The notes beneath the pieces were generated by a model. That model was not told the origin of the DNA. It worked only from the letters and a program-made list of their open reading frames with translations, and did no database searches. From Anolis sagrei (lineage: Eukaryota; Chordata; Lepidosauria; Squamata; Anolidae), in assembly GCF_037176765.1 (NCBI RefSeq), contig NC_090024.1:153759278-153823277 (forward strand): a DNA stretch of 64,000 nucleotides. The letters are read 5' to 3'. A program made the translations under genes and the position numbers. This document shows positions 55,301-64,000 of this stretch, piece by piece. Numbering within the stretch: position 1 is the stretch's first letter; the number at the start of each line of letters is the position of its first letter.

Positions 55301-56329
55301 GTGGATGACACCTTCACCATTTGGAGCCACGGAGAAGAAGAACTCAACAGGTTCCTGGACCATCTTAACAGCATCCACCCAAACATCCAGTTCACCATGG
55401 AAAAAGAAAATGAAGGAAGACTGCCTTTTCTAGATATCCTATTCATCCGCAAACCAGATCAACAATTGGGTCACACCGTCTACAGAAAACCCACACACAC
55501 AGATAGATATCTACATAAAAACTCCAACCATCACCCAAGTCAAAAAAGAAGCACCATTAAAGCCTTGGCAGACCGTGCAAAAAGAATCTGCGAACCCCAC
55601 CTCCTCCAGGATGAACTGAACCACCTCATCTGGGCTCTCCAGGCCAATGGATACTCCACCTCAGACATCAGAAGAGCTGCAAGACCAAGAACAAACCACC
55701 AGAGTAAAGATGAAGATCCACCCAGAGGAAAAGTGTTCCTGCCATACATCAAGGGAACCACTGATCGCATAGGGAAGCTGATGAAGAAACACAACATACA
55801 AACAATCTACAAACCCACCAAGAAAATCCAACAAATGCTACGTTCAGCAAAGGACAAGAGGGATCCTCTCACCTCTGCAGGAGTCTACCGTGTACCATGC
55901 AGCTGTGGACAAGTCTACATAGGGACCACCAAACGCAGCGCCCAGACACGCATCAAGGAGCATGAAAGGCACTGCAGACTACTTCAACCAGAGAAGTCAG
56001 CCATAGCAGAGCACCTGATGAACCAGCCTGGACACAGCATATTATTTGAGAACACAGAAATGCTGGACCACACCAGCAACCACCATGTCAGACTACACAG
56101 AGAAGCCATTGAAATCCACAAGCATGTGGACAATTTCAACAGAAAGGAAGAGACCATGAAAATGAACAAAATCTGGCTACCAGTATTAAAAAACTCTAAA
56201 ATTATAACAGCTAAACAACAGAGAGGAAAAAACCAGGCACAGATTAACACTTCCCAGCAACAGATTTTCCCAGACTCAGGCAGGCCTTCAAATGCTAATG
56301 AAGGTGATCAGCTAAACATTCACACCTAA
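55301..56329 (+). CDS. Penelope RT C-terminus plus GIY-YIG endonuclease
   Basis: 342 codons without interruption from GTG (the V of YVDD) to TAA at 56327-56329. Residues 1-10 hold the end of the RT catalytic motif. About 40-120 is the RT thumb. About 193-260 is the GIY-YIG nuclease: V-Y-R..CSCGQ-VYIG, then R.KEH with the conserved arginine and histidine, and E.SAIAEH. Penelope elements couple this endonuclease to RT for target-primed insertion. Truncation makes this copy inactive although the remaining frame is clean, which points to a recent insertion. Confidence 0.85.
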   Translation: MDDTFTIWSHGEEELNRFLDHLNSIHPNIQFTMEKENEGRLPFLDILFIRKPDQQLGHTVYRKPTHTDRYLHKNSNHHPSQKRSTIKALADRAKRICEPHLLQDELNHLIWALQANGYSTSDIRRAARPRTNHQSKDEDPPRGKVFLPYIKGTTDRIGKLMKKHNIQTIYKPTKKIQQMLRSAKDKRDPLTSAGVYRVPCSCGQVYIGTTKRSAQTRIKEHERHCRLLQPEKSAIAEHLMNQPGHSILFENTEMLDHTSNHHVRLHREAIEIHKHVDNFNRKEETMKMNKIWLPVLKNSKIITAKQQRGKNQAQINTSQQQIFPDSGRPSNANEGDQLNIHT

Positions 56330-56410
56330 CTGCAGCAGGGAAGAGCTCCTTGCCCCACCCCAGCCATTCCACAGATATATAAACCCATTTTTCCTACTTC
56401 CAACAGACCT

Positions 56411-56462
56411 CACACCTCTGAGGATGCTTGCCATAGATGCAGGCGAAACGTCAGGAGAAATG
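56411..56462 (+). ncRNA. Hammerhead-like ribozyme motif at Penelope 3' end
   Basis: CTGAGGA (56418-56424) is followed by a stem GCTTGC/GCAGGC closed by a CATAGAT loop, then GAAAC (56445-56449) and GTC. A CCT before the core can pair with AGG after GTC as stem I. This is the order of a hammerhead core (CUGANGA, stem II, GAAA, stem III, UH), and Penelope elements are reported to carry hammerheads. One unpaired T lies between CTGAGGA and stem II, and stem III is minimal, so activity of this copy is doubtful. Confidence 0.4.
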
Positions 56463-56513
56463 CCTCTAGAACATGGCTCTATAGCCCGAAAAAACCCACA
56501 AGAACCTAATTTC

Positions 56514-57269
56514 CCACATACTTAAAATGTCAGAACAAATGCTACTGCTCCTTTCATTTTTGTAAAATATATGAAGCTGTGAATCTCCACATGATGAGAA
56601 GTTTCTATGGAAGTAGAAGATGACTGGAAATCAATTTAAAAACACATGCAGAACCACTGAACCTCTTAAATAAGTCCATGACTGTAACATGTCAAGCTTA
56701 TTTCCAAAAGTATGTGTAATCCTGCATATCTTTTGCACTCTTCTAGTGGCTGTAGCGGAAACATTCATTTAGCTATATTGCTCATGTTAAAAATGTTCTC
56801 AGGTAACTGTGCACCAAGAACTCCCCAAAAATTTAGGAACCCTTGCTCAAACCTTGCAACCCCCCCCCCCCATTTTGATGAAATAACTAAAAATTTGCTA
56901 ACAGAGACACTCAAAAACAGTGATAAACGTGTCATGAAATATAGTATGATGATTAGTCAGAAGTATTAAGTTTTCATGCAGCAATACTAAAAATGTTTTA
57001 TTTATTTTCATTTTAGTTTGTGAAAAAATATTTTAAAATGAACTTCTCATTTACCCCATTCTCCTTTATTATCCATTTTAAACCTAAGTCACTGCAAACC
57101 ATTTTTAATAGAGATAACATTTGGCTTAAACGGGTTTTGTGCAGAGGCAATTACAAGCAGTTCCCCAGGTGATGAACATCTGACTTAGGTATACCTGACC
57201 TTGTATACCAATGGGCCTGTCTCTTCCTCACTGCCACAAAATCTCCGTGCTGAGTGAAAGCTTGTCTGT
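56514..57269. other. Gene A intron, no other feature recognised
   Basis: Includes a C run near 56860. No CLCA exon, RNA gene or clear repeat end. An 85-codon plus-strand frame at 56712-56969 has no domain. Confidence 0.5.
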
Positions 57270-57472
57270 AACTTTCCCTCCTTTTCCTTTCCTTTGTGTC
57301 TGTATCTCTCCCCTTCTTTCCTTTTCTTCATGTCTGTTTCTCTCCCTACCTTTTTCCTTTGTGTCTGTATCTCTCGCCACTTTTCCCTTCCCTTCGTGTC
57401 TGTATCTCTCGCCTCTTTTCCCTTTCCTTCATGTCTGCATCTTTCCCCCATTTCCTTTCCTTCATGTCTAAC
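57270..57472. repeat. CT-rich minisatellite, about 35-bp unit
   Basis: Six imperfect units of the form CTTTGTGTCTGTATCTCTCC start near 57293, 57327, 57357, 57392, 57427 and 57461. Overlapping frames on both strands are open only because of the repeat. Confidence 0.7.
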
Positions 57473-57970
57473 ACCGATTTAATTGTCTGGGCTCAATGCT
57501 ATGCAATCCTGGGATTCTGTAACATTGAACCAAGGCAGTGAAATTCATCATACAATATGATGAACCTCAAGGAAGCTGAGGCCGAAGGCACTTCCAGACA
57601 GCATCAAAATGCAGGACAAATAAGTGGAACAAAAAATCACAGAACCTGACAGCAAGTCCAAACACAGACCTGTCGGTCCCAGTAAATGGTCCTCCACTGT
57701 CTTGACACCTTTGTTTGTAGCAGATTTTAGAAATCTGAAATATGGATGGAGATATCCAGTAGAAGTTTATTTTTTTAAAAAAAATTGATTCTCCAAGATG
57801 CTCTGGACCTCATATGTGCTCATGCAGATATCTCAAGGTACACACAAGCAAATTTCTTATTATTTCTCTTCATCCAATGTAATTTCAAACTCTGATTAAT
57901 TTCATAAAGATCAGAACAAAGGAATCCTTGCAGGGAGTTCTCGTTGTAATTGTTTTTCATTTGTACTTCC
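57473..57970. other. Gene A intron, decayed repeat pieces
   Basis: GAAGGCACTTCCAGACAGCATCA near 57583 resembles a TIR end of the 62499-63116 element group. The rest is unremarkable. Confidence 0.35.
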
Positions 57971-58008
<38 letters not shown>

Positions 58009-59507
58009 TTATTTGTACCCCGCTAGCATCTCCCGCAGGACTCGATGCGGCTTACACGGGCCGAAGCCACAAAACACAATACAATAGAAAACATAACACA
58101 ACAATAAACAAGCAAATCAAACAATTAAGCAAAATAACCACAATGACAATACATCAAGACACTATTAAAACTGGTTCGGCCAGCGCAATGGGGTACAGGG
58201 TTAAAAGTGCTGAGATGGCAGGAGGAACGTGGGATTAAAAGTGCGGTGTGCAGCAACATTAGTTGTGCTAAAGTGCATCTAGGACTTGGGATGGGGATTC
58301 CTAATCTGCGAAGGCACATCGGAACAGCCAAGTTTTTAGGTTCCTTCTGAAAACTGCCAGAGTAGGGGCCTGACGAAGCTCTTTTGGAAGGGCATTCCAA
58401 AGTCGGGGGGCCGCCACAGAGAAGGCCCTGTCTCGCGTCCCCACCAAGCGCGCTTGCGACGTAGGTGGGATCACGAGCAGGGCCTCCCCAGATGACCGGA
58501 GTGAGCGTGTGGGTTCGTAGATGGAAATGCGGTCACGCAGGTAGGGTGGTCCCAAACCGTTCAGGGCTTTGTAGGTGAGCACCTGCACCTTGAATTGGGC
58601 TCGGAAAATAAATGGCAGCCAGTGGAGCTCCTTGAACAAGAGGGTTGACCTCTCTTGATAATGAGCTCCAGTTAGCATCCTGGCTGCTGCCCGCTGGACC
58701 AATTGTAGTTTCCGAGCCGTCTTCAAGGGCAGCCCCACGTAGAGCGCATTGCAGTAGTCCATTCTAGAGGTGACCAAGGCGTGGACCACCCCGGCCAGAT
58801 CTGCCTTCACGAGGTACGGTCGCAGCTGGCGCACAAGTCTCAGTTGTGCAAAGGCCCTCCCGGATACCGCCGACACCTGAGCCTCAAGTGTAAGCGAAGA
58901 ATCCAGGAGGACACCCAAACTGCGGACCTGTGGCTTCAGGGGGAGTGTAACCCCGTCCAACACAGGTTGCCACCCTATACCCCGATCCGGTTTACGATCG
59001 ACCAGGAGGACCTCTGTCTTGTCGGGATTGATCTTCAGCTTGTTCTTCCTCATCCAGATCGACACAGCGGCCAGGCACTCGTCCAGCACCCGAGAAGCCT
59101 CCTTGGAATTAGGTGGAAAGGAGTAGTAGAGTTGTGTGTCATCCGCATAGAGATGGCACCCAACTCCAAAACTCCGGATGACCTCTCCCAGCGGTTTCAT
59201 GTAGATGTTGAAGAGCATGGGCGACAAGATAGATCCTTGCGGGACCCCACAGGTCAAAGGCCAGGAGTCCGAGCAGGCGTCTCCCAGCTTCACCATCTGG
59301 GTGCGTCCCCCCAGGAAGGACCGGAGCCACGACAGAACCGTGCCCCCAAGGCCCATCCCGGAGAGACGACCCAGAAGGATACCATGATCGATGGTATCGA
59401 AAGCCGCTGAGATGTCCAGGAGAACCAACAGGGTCACACTCCCCCTGTCCAGCTCTCTGCGGAGGTCATCCACCAAGGCGACCAAGGCTGTCTCGGTGCC
59501 ATGGCCA
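57971..59507 (-). mobile_element. L2 LINE, 5' truncated
   Basis: The minus-strand frame from about 59507 to 58304 is the L2 RT from GHGTETALVALVDDL through YADD (codons near 59140) to the normal C-terminus RLWNALPKELRQAPTLAVFR ... WLFRCAFAD, without interruption. The 3' UTR and an (ATT)n tail lie at 57973-58003. It is a different subfamily from the 22875-27037 copy. Open frame over 400 codons suggests a young insertion. Confidence 0.85.
58301..59506 (-). CDS. L2 ORF2 reverse transcriptase C-terminal part
   Basis: About 400 codons of L2 protein: SAAFDTIDHGILLGRLSGMG, CGVPQGSILSPMLFNIYMKP, CHLYADDTQLYYSF, LKINPDKTEVLLVDRK, LHWLPFIFRAQFKVQVLTYK, to the natural stop. The frame extends a further 50 codons upstream beyond the LINE boundary into unrelated sequence. 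The endonuclease domain is missing through 5' truncation, so it cannot retrotranspose. Confidence 0.8.
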   Translation of the reverse strand, partial: GHGTETALVALVDDLRRELDRGSVTLLVLLDISAAFDTIDHGILLGRLSGMGLGGTVLSWLRSFLGGRTQMVKLGDACSDSWPLTCGVPQGSILSPMLFNIYMKPLGEVIRSFGVGCHLYADDTQLYYSFPPNSKEASRVLDECLAAVSIWMRKNKLKINPDKTEVLLVDRKPDRGIGWQPVLDGVTLPLKPQVRSLGVLLDSSLTLEAQVSAVSGRAFAQLRLVRQLRPYLVKADLAGVVHALVTSRMDYCNALYVGLPLKTARKLQLVQRAAARMLTGAHYQERSTLLFKELHWLPFIFRAQFKVQVLTYKALNGLGPPYLRDRISIYEPTRSLRSSGEALLVIPPTSQARLVGTRDRAFSVAAPRLWNALPKELRQAPTLAVFRRNLKTWLFRCAFAD

Positions 59508-60795
59508 CCTGTGTGTCCATGGCTCCAATTATTTACAGCCCAGATCACCTGTTTCAGGATGTTAAAATATGCACATGCGCTGGAGTACTCCACACCTGGG
59601 TATACGAACGAACTTGTGAGCTTTCTTTGACTGCAGGGATATGCAGTCATGCGAATATGCACATTTGTCGTCCGAATCAGGTTTTAAACACACATTTTTA
59701 ACACATGTTTTTACAGATGTTAATCCGAATCAGCATACGTTTTACTGAAACATCCTTTAGCCATCCCACTTTCTTCCACATTTTAAGGGCATGTGTAAAG
59801 GGCCCTAAATAAATAGGTGAGGCTCCCTGAGAGAAGGGCTATCTATTTCTCTACTTTTCTTCTCAATTGCTGGAAGCTTTGGTGTTCTAACACTTTTATT
59901 TTTAAAGAAAGAATTCTACACATGCAGCAACTGTAATGCACCTCTTTTGGCACTTTTAGCCACTGAGCATTATACTTTGGGGGATGATGAAGTTTCTTGG
60001 GCTCCATCATCCCCCTGTGCATCAGGCTTCTTCCAACTTACATAAAAATTCAATTTAAGAATGAACCTATAGAACCTAACTTGTCTGTAATCCAAGGATT
60101 GCCTGTACACATCCTGCCCAGGACCTAGAGCCAGATCTCCAAACTCCTGGATATATAGTCATTGTGCCATAGGTTGTTTGTTAGGTTGTTTTGCACAGAG
60201 CTATACAGTATTTGATATTTATAATAATTGTTATATGTCTCATGTTTTATGTTTATTTACAATACAAGGAGTCCAGTCAAAAGCTATTCCTCAGATCTAA
60301 AAAATGCCGAACTTACTCTCTTCAAGTGCTGGAGTTCAGAGATGATCAAAGACTCACTGTTAGACTTAAGCTACTTGTTCTTTTATACAGATTTGTATCA
60401 AGCTTGCTTCTCTTTTTACAACAATATCCCATCATCTTCGCATGAATATGAATAATTCCTATGTGTTTTTAATCATTATTAAAAACACATTATTTTTTCA
60501 TTGGATTTTAAAAAATCTATTTGTGCTATTACTTTTTCTTTATTAACATTTCATGTATTGGCTTTCCTAACCTCTTACTGCTTATCACTTGCAAGTTACA
60601 TTTCAGATTGTAAGTCTAAAGTCCACATACTCAGCTGAAGAAAAAAGTTCAAGTAACAAACACTGGTGATTCATAAATTCCAAATATTTCTTTTTCATAA
60701 TCAGTAACTACATTAAAGTCACTACTCCGTACTGCAGCACCTTCTTGACAAGGTCAACCAGATTCCCCTTTTCATTTATTAATGGAACCACACTG
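59508..60795. other. Gene A intron, partial TIR element at 60040-60115
   Basis: 60040-60115 matches the right half of the TACAGGCAGTCCCC element (TTAAGAATGAACCTATAGAA). Otherwise AT-rich. A 26-codon minus-strand stretch near 60660-60737 is discussed among rejected items. Confidence 0.4.
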
Positions 60796-61830
60796 AGGGC
60801 CTGCCCAGACTGTACCTTCATCCCAGGAGTTCCTGCTTCAAACTGGAGGGTGGCCAAACAATGTCCCCTGAAAATGTGGGAACAATTGCTACAAAGCCCA
60901 AAAATTGCAAGATTTTCGGGTGTGGGAATATCCCAGTTTTGGCCAGAAAATGTATGTCCCTACACTAAGAAAATACGGGATTTTTTATATTGGGTTTGTT
61001 CCTGGGTTATACATGTCGCTTCTTGATTGGTTGTATTCTAAAAACGTGGCAAACGTTGACTGGATGATGAAAACTTTCTCCTTGCAAGAGAAACTCCACA
61101 TATTTAATGACGTTTGTGGCTCACAAACAAAGGTTTTGCCTTGTAATCAACTTCCCCCATGTTTTTATGATAAAATCAATGAGGAACAGACATGTATAAC
61201 CCAAGAACATCACCGTGTTGCTCCATGCCACAAGTACACCATAAAACCTGTCTGCACAGATGGCCAGGCAGTCTCTAAAAATGGTGATAATGACTAAGTT
61301 CTATTCCTGGCTTGAAAGTGTGTGTTTCAGTTCGATTGTGTAGTACTGCCTTCAATAGTAGTGGTCCTACTCCAGAAACTTTGTTTGTGTGCCAGAAACT
61401 CAATTAAACATGAGGATAGCAACTTTGTCTTGTCAGGACAAGGTTGTCACCCTGTAGTCAACGTTGTAACATCTATCATGAACAGACATGTATAACCAGG
61501 AACAGCACCCCATAGTTCCCAGGCACAAGTGCATGGCCCCACTTGTCTACACAGATGGCCACCCGGGCTATATAACCCAGGAACTGAACGTATACAATGA
61601 GTCGCATATTCAAATCTTAATTTTTTTAAATAAACTGCTGAAATTTCCGACGGATGTCCTGCAACGAAAATCTTAGAGGTTGCAAAATCCCAGGACAAAG
61701 CAGCAAGTGTGGACGATGGAGGCAGAAATCCTAGGACTAGCAGGTCTGTATGTGGACCTCTTCTCAGGTTTGGTGGGATTTTTTAATCCCTTACTAAAAC
61801 CTGCAATTTGGTGCTGTCTGGAACCGCCCT
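60796..61830. mobile_element. Long non-autonomous TIR element (tentative)
   Basis: Possible ends AGGGCCTGCCCAGACTGTAC and GTGCTGTCTGGAACCGCCCT are inverted relatives of the GGGCCCTTCCAGACAG type. The interior has an internal duplication (ACAGACATGTATAACC..GAACA at 61186 and 61482; ACAGATGGCCA at 61255 and 61550) and shares 61300-61390 with 1246-1345. No transposase frame. Confidence 0.4.
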
Positions 61831-62498
61831 GAGTTGCATCCTCACATTGGCATTTTCCATACTGGAATTTTAAATTGTAATAAATTTGATTGTGGTAATT
61901 TACCATTTTTCTCCCTGCTTCAAAAATAACCTTGAAAATGTGCTTTTCATCATTTGGGATTTATTATGAAAGAAACCAATAATTAAGCTGTTGCAGAAAT
62001 AAAGGCATGTTCTGTGCTTAAGTAGAAAAAACATTTTTTTTCTGTGTAGGACACTTGCTTTCTATGCAGAAAATGCAATATTCTTTTTAAAGGAATCACA
62101 TACATCTTAAACAGATTAAATCATAAATGGCCAAGGTTTTCATCTATCCAGGAAACTCCTCAATAGCATTACCCCACATATGGGAAACCCAGTTTTGTCT
62201 ATTACTTGACGATTTTAAAATATTCTTTCCATCTTTATCCCATGCCGCTTGTACATGGGTATGGATACTGCAGCTACATTAGCAAAAAGGGAAAGTAACT
62301 ATTTCCCACTCAATCAACATAACGTGTAACATAAAACGTTTATAAACAGTTTGTAAATCCAATTATCAATTCAGTTACAGTGCACCCATGGAACCAATGT
62401 TACTTATGTGTCCACTTACCAAATTCCCATACATTCGATGGATCTAACCAAGCTGGAACTAACAACTGAATTTATTTCAGATGTAGCTAGAGACTTCA
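61831..62498. other. Gene A intron, nothing recognised
   Basis: AT-rich, no repeat end, exon or RNA gene found. Confidence 0.5.
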
Positions 62499-63116
62499 GG
62501 GCCCATCTAGACAGCCCCTTTAATGCGGGAGTTACCACAATAAAAAGGGAGCTGTCCAGATGACATCCTGGATAAACCCGAATTAATTTGCCACAAACCA
62601 GGATAGTGGTTTGATAGTGGGTTTATTCCGTGCCTTCTTGGAAGGCACGGGATAAACCCACTACTTCCAGTGTCTGGACTGCAGTCCAGACAGTAGTCCC
62701 ACAGTTTTCTGTGAGAATACCAACCCCCTCCCCAAAAAGTCCCCAAAAGCAGTGTAAAAAACAAAAGAACTTACCCAGCCTCTATTAGAGGGCTATTGGA
62801 GTGCTCCTGGCACGTACAAATGATGCACCAGGAGAAAGGGGGAGGGGAGGGAAATCGCTCCCCTCCGCTTCTCCTGGTGTGTCATTTGTATGCACCAGGA
62901 GAGCTCCAACAGCCCTCTAATAGAGGCTGGGTAAGTTCTTTTGTTTTTTACACTGCTTTTGGGGAGGGTGTTAGTGTCCAAGTGTTCTCTCAGAAAGTTC
63001 AGGGAAAATATCTGTACACCTACCGCAGAAAGCATGTGTGTGGATAGAGGCTCAGGAACATCCGTGTTTTTTAAAACATGGATGCTCCTGGGATAAAGGG
63101 CTGTGTGGAAGGGCCC
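62499..63116. mobile_element. Palindrome-rich MITE with GGGCCC termini
   Basis: Ends GGGCCCATCTAGACAGCCC and GGGCTGTGTGGAAGGGCCC. The interior contains a long palindrome, 62740-62835 against 62870-62965 (about 96-bp arms, few mismatches), and a smaller hairpin near 62618-62661 (TGGGTTTATTCCGTGCCTTC / GAAGGCACGGGATAAACCCA). Non-coding; frames on both strands are mirror images of each other. Confidence 0.65.
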
Positions 63117-63205
63117 TCACTCAGAGATCTGCATCTACTTAGTGACTGCATTTATGATTATGATTATCAATACCCTGCTTTTTCTCTCTAAAAAGAGAGT
63201 TAGGG

Positions 63206-63350
63206 CCCTTCCATATAGCCATAAAACCCAGAATATCAAGGCAGAACATCCTACAATATCTGCTTTGAAGTGGGTTATCTGAGTACACACTTCCATATAC
63301 TCCAGTTCAAAGCAGATAATGTGGGATTTTGTTTAGCTGTGTGGAAGGGG
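63206..63350. mobile_element. MITE family 1, inverted copy
   Basis: GGGCCCTTCCATATAGCCAT ... GATATTCTGGG inverse wording ... AGCTGTGTGGAAGGGG. The reverse complement aligns with 901-1039 along its whole length, so the two are one family. Confidence 0.7.
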
Positions 63351-63499
63351 GATTACTGTAGCTTACAGAAAAATCAATACAATATAAATATAGTACAATA
63401 CAAAACCTGAAATACACAAACATTAAAATAGAATTAAATGTTAATGGTATTAAAAATGAAACAGAAGCTGGGTGACTATCCATCGAGAGTGCTTTCACT

Positions 63500-63565
63500 G
63501 TGTGTTCCTACATGGCTGGGATTGGATGGCCATTGTGGCCCAGCTATGATTCTATGATTCTACAG
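63500..63565 (+). mobile_element. CR1 LINE 3' tail
   Basis: GGGATTGGATGGCCATTGTG followed by ATGATTCTATGATTCTA, the octamer-repeat 3' end (ATTCTATG)n that defines CR1. Only the tail is present. Confidence 0.65.
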
Positions 63566-63893
63566 CTCTTTAGGAAGGCAAAGAAGGCTGCCAAAATATT
63601 GTTTTAAACACATGTAAGAATTAGGAAAATGTTTAACTGAAACCCCTCCAATGCATTCATTTTGGCACGCTATATTAGGAAGCACAACTAATAGGATTAC
63701 AACAGACTGAGTGAATGACTGTGTAACTGTATGCTCACCCTTATTGCAAAATCAAATCTATACAATATTAACCAAGGAAATTGGGAAAAGAATGGTAAAA
63801 AGCCCCTGTATTTCCACAAGGATTTCATATCCTCAGAATTTCTATCGCCACCAACATCATGCTCTACAGTTTTCCTAGAATTTGGTTACTTAC

Positions 63894-64000
63894 CAGTAGC
63901 ATCTACATAACCCGATACATACATAGCGTGACTTTGCCTACGGTTCCTTCTAGAAGTCTTGCCTTGCCCTTGAACACTCACTTTGATGCTGTATCTGCCA
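63894..64000 (-). CDS. CLCA2: CLCA gene A exon, continues beyond the window
   Basis: Minus strand, open to the window edge, donor ACTG|GTAAGT at 63893. It reads GRYSIKVSVQGQGKTSRRNR then RQSHAMYVSGYVDAT. GRYS.KV is a CLCA hallmark, and SHAMYV.GY matches mammalian CLCA2 specifically (CLCA1 and CLCA4 have ALYIPGW or AYIPGW there, from memory). It leaves at phase 1 and joins the 55073 acceptor to give DATG-AVSLNPPRP. The earlier exons must lie to the right of the window. Confidence 0.85.

Larger units (their letters stand above)
55288..56513 (+). mobile_element. Penelope-like element, 5' truncated
   Basis: Begins at the reverse transcriptase active site (FRYVDDTFTIW), so the upstream part of RT is absent. 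The thumb and linker (FLDILFIRKPDQQLGHTVYR; STIKALADRAKRICEPHLLQ) follow, and then a GIY-YIG endonuclease (VYRVPCSCGQVYIGTTKRSA ... HERHCRLL). The 3' UTR ends about 56513 with the string CGTCAGGAGAAATGCCTCTA then GAACATGGC, which I recognise from vertebrate Penelope copies. Confidence 0.85.

Noticed and set aside
57185-57541. Overlapping charged and hydrophobic frames on both strands
   Set aside because: Produced by the CT-rich minisatellite of about 35-bp units; no conserved domain.
60655-60740. Possible small exon on the minus strand reading SSDFNVVTDYEKEIFGIYES
   Set aside because: It looks protein-like, but I recognise no family, the donor side lacks a good GT context, and it ends at a stop after about 26 codons. 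It is more likely chance or an old repeat.
62796-63047. 83-codon plus and 80-codon minus frames that resemble each other
   Set aside because: They are the two readings of one palindrome, not two related genes.
1-64000. tRNA, rRNA, riboswitch, CRISPR or operon-type features
   Set aside because: Looked for and not found; the only tRNA-like sequence is the B box of the SINE at 10684-10756.

Overview
The window looks like squamate reptile DNA, probably from an iguanian lizard such as Anolis. No species-specific gene is complete, so this is inference. The evidence is the mix of repeats: L1, L2, CR1, RTE-BovB, R4, Penelope, DIRS, Ty3/gypsy and Ty1/copia elements, a BovB-tailed SINE, and many palindromic non-autonomous DNA transposons. 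Mammal and bird genomes do not carry that combination.

The only host genes I can support are pieces of the CLCA family (calcium-activated chloride channel regulators), all on the minus strand. Gene A occupies the right side. It has three terminal coding exons (63894-64000 running off the edge, 54597-55073 and 51831-52225) with canonical splice sites and matching phases, a C-terminal membrane anchor and a candidate poly(A) signal. Its middle exon carries an in-frame linker expansion of PPGGG units followed by about 42 consecutive glycines. Gene B lies downstream in the same orientation. It has only three von Willebrand A-domain exons (45264-45452, 37029-37206 and 36105-36211). Its first visible exon abuts the interior of an L1 element, and no earlier or later exon is visible in the window. 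Both sets resemble CLCA2 most, and they do not overlap in the exons they supply.

Everything else is repeats. From 1 to about 11.8 kb: small TIR elements, an R4 LINE split by a copia fossil and a second LINE fragment, a short L1 with 24-bp target duplications, and a 500-bp TIR element. From 12.0 to 20.5 kb: a DIRS fossil carrying a young gypsy element whose two 803-bp LTRs are almost identical. From 21.57 to 31.09 kb: a four-layer nest, in which a hAT element with exact 8-bp target duplications holds a DIRS element, which holds a nearly intact 4.16-kb L2 LINE. From 31.1 to 35.3 kb: a third DIRS fossil. From 37.7 to 45.05 kb (gene B intron): two copies of a jockey-group LINE, two LTR-type insertions with target duplications, an old DIRS fossil and a palindromic hAT MITE. 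From 45.5 to 49.4 kb: a broken L1 interrupted by a solo LTR. From 49.9 to 64 kb: gene A exons among hAT, BovB, Penelope, L2 and palindromic MITE copies.

I found no prokaryotic-type operon, CRISPR array, tRNA gene or rRNA gene. No new defence or conflict system is visible. The observations most worth following are the polyglycine expansion in a conserved CLCA exon, the truncated and displaced CLCA copy, the datable nested insertions, the SCAN-like gag of the young gypsy element, and a hammerhead-like motif at the Penelope 3' end. All comparisons with known proteins and repeat families are from memory; no searches were run.
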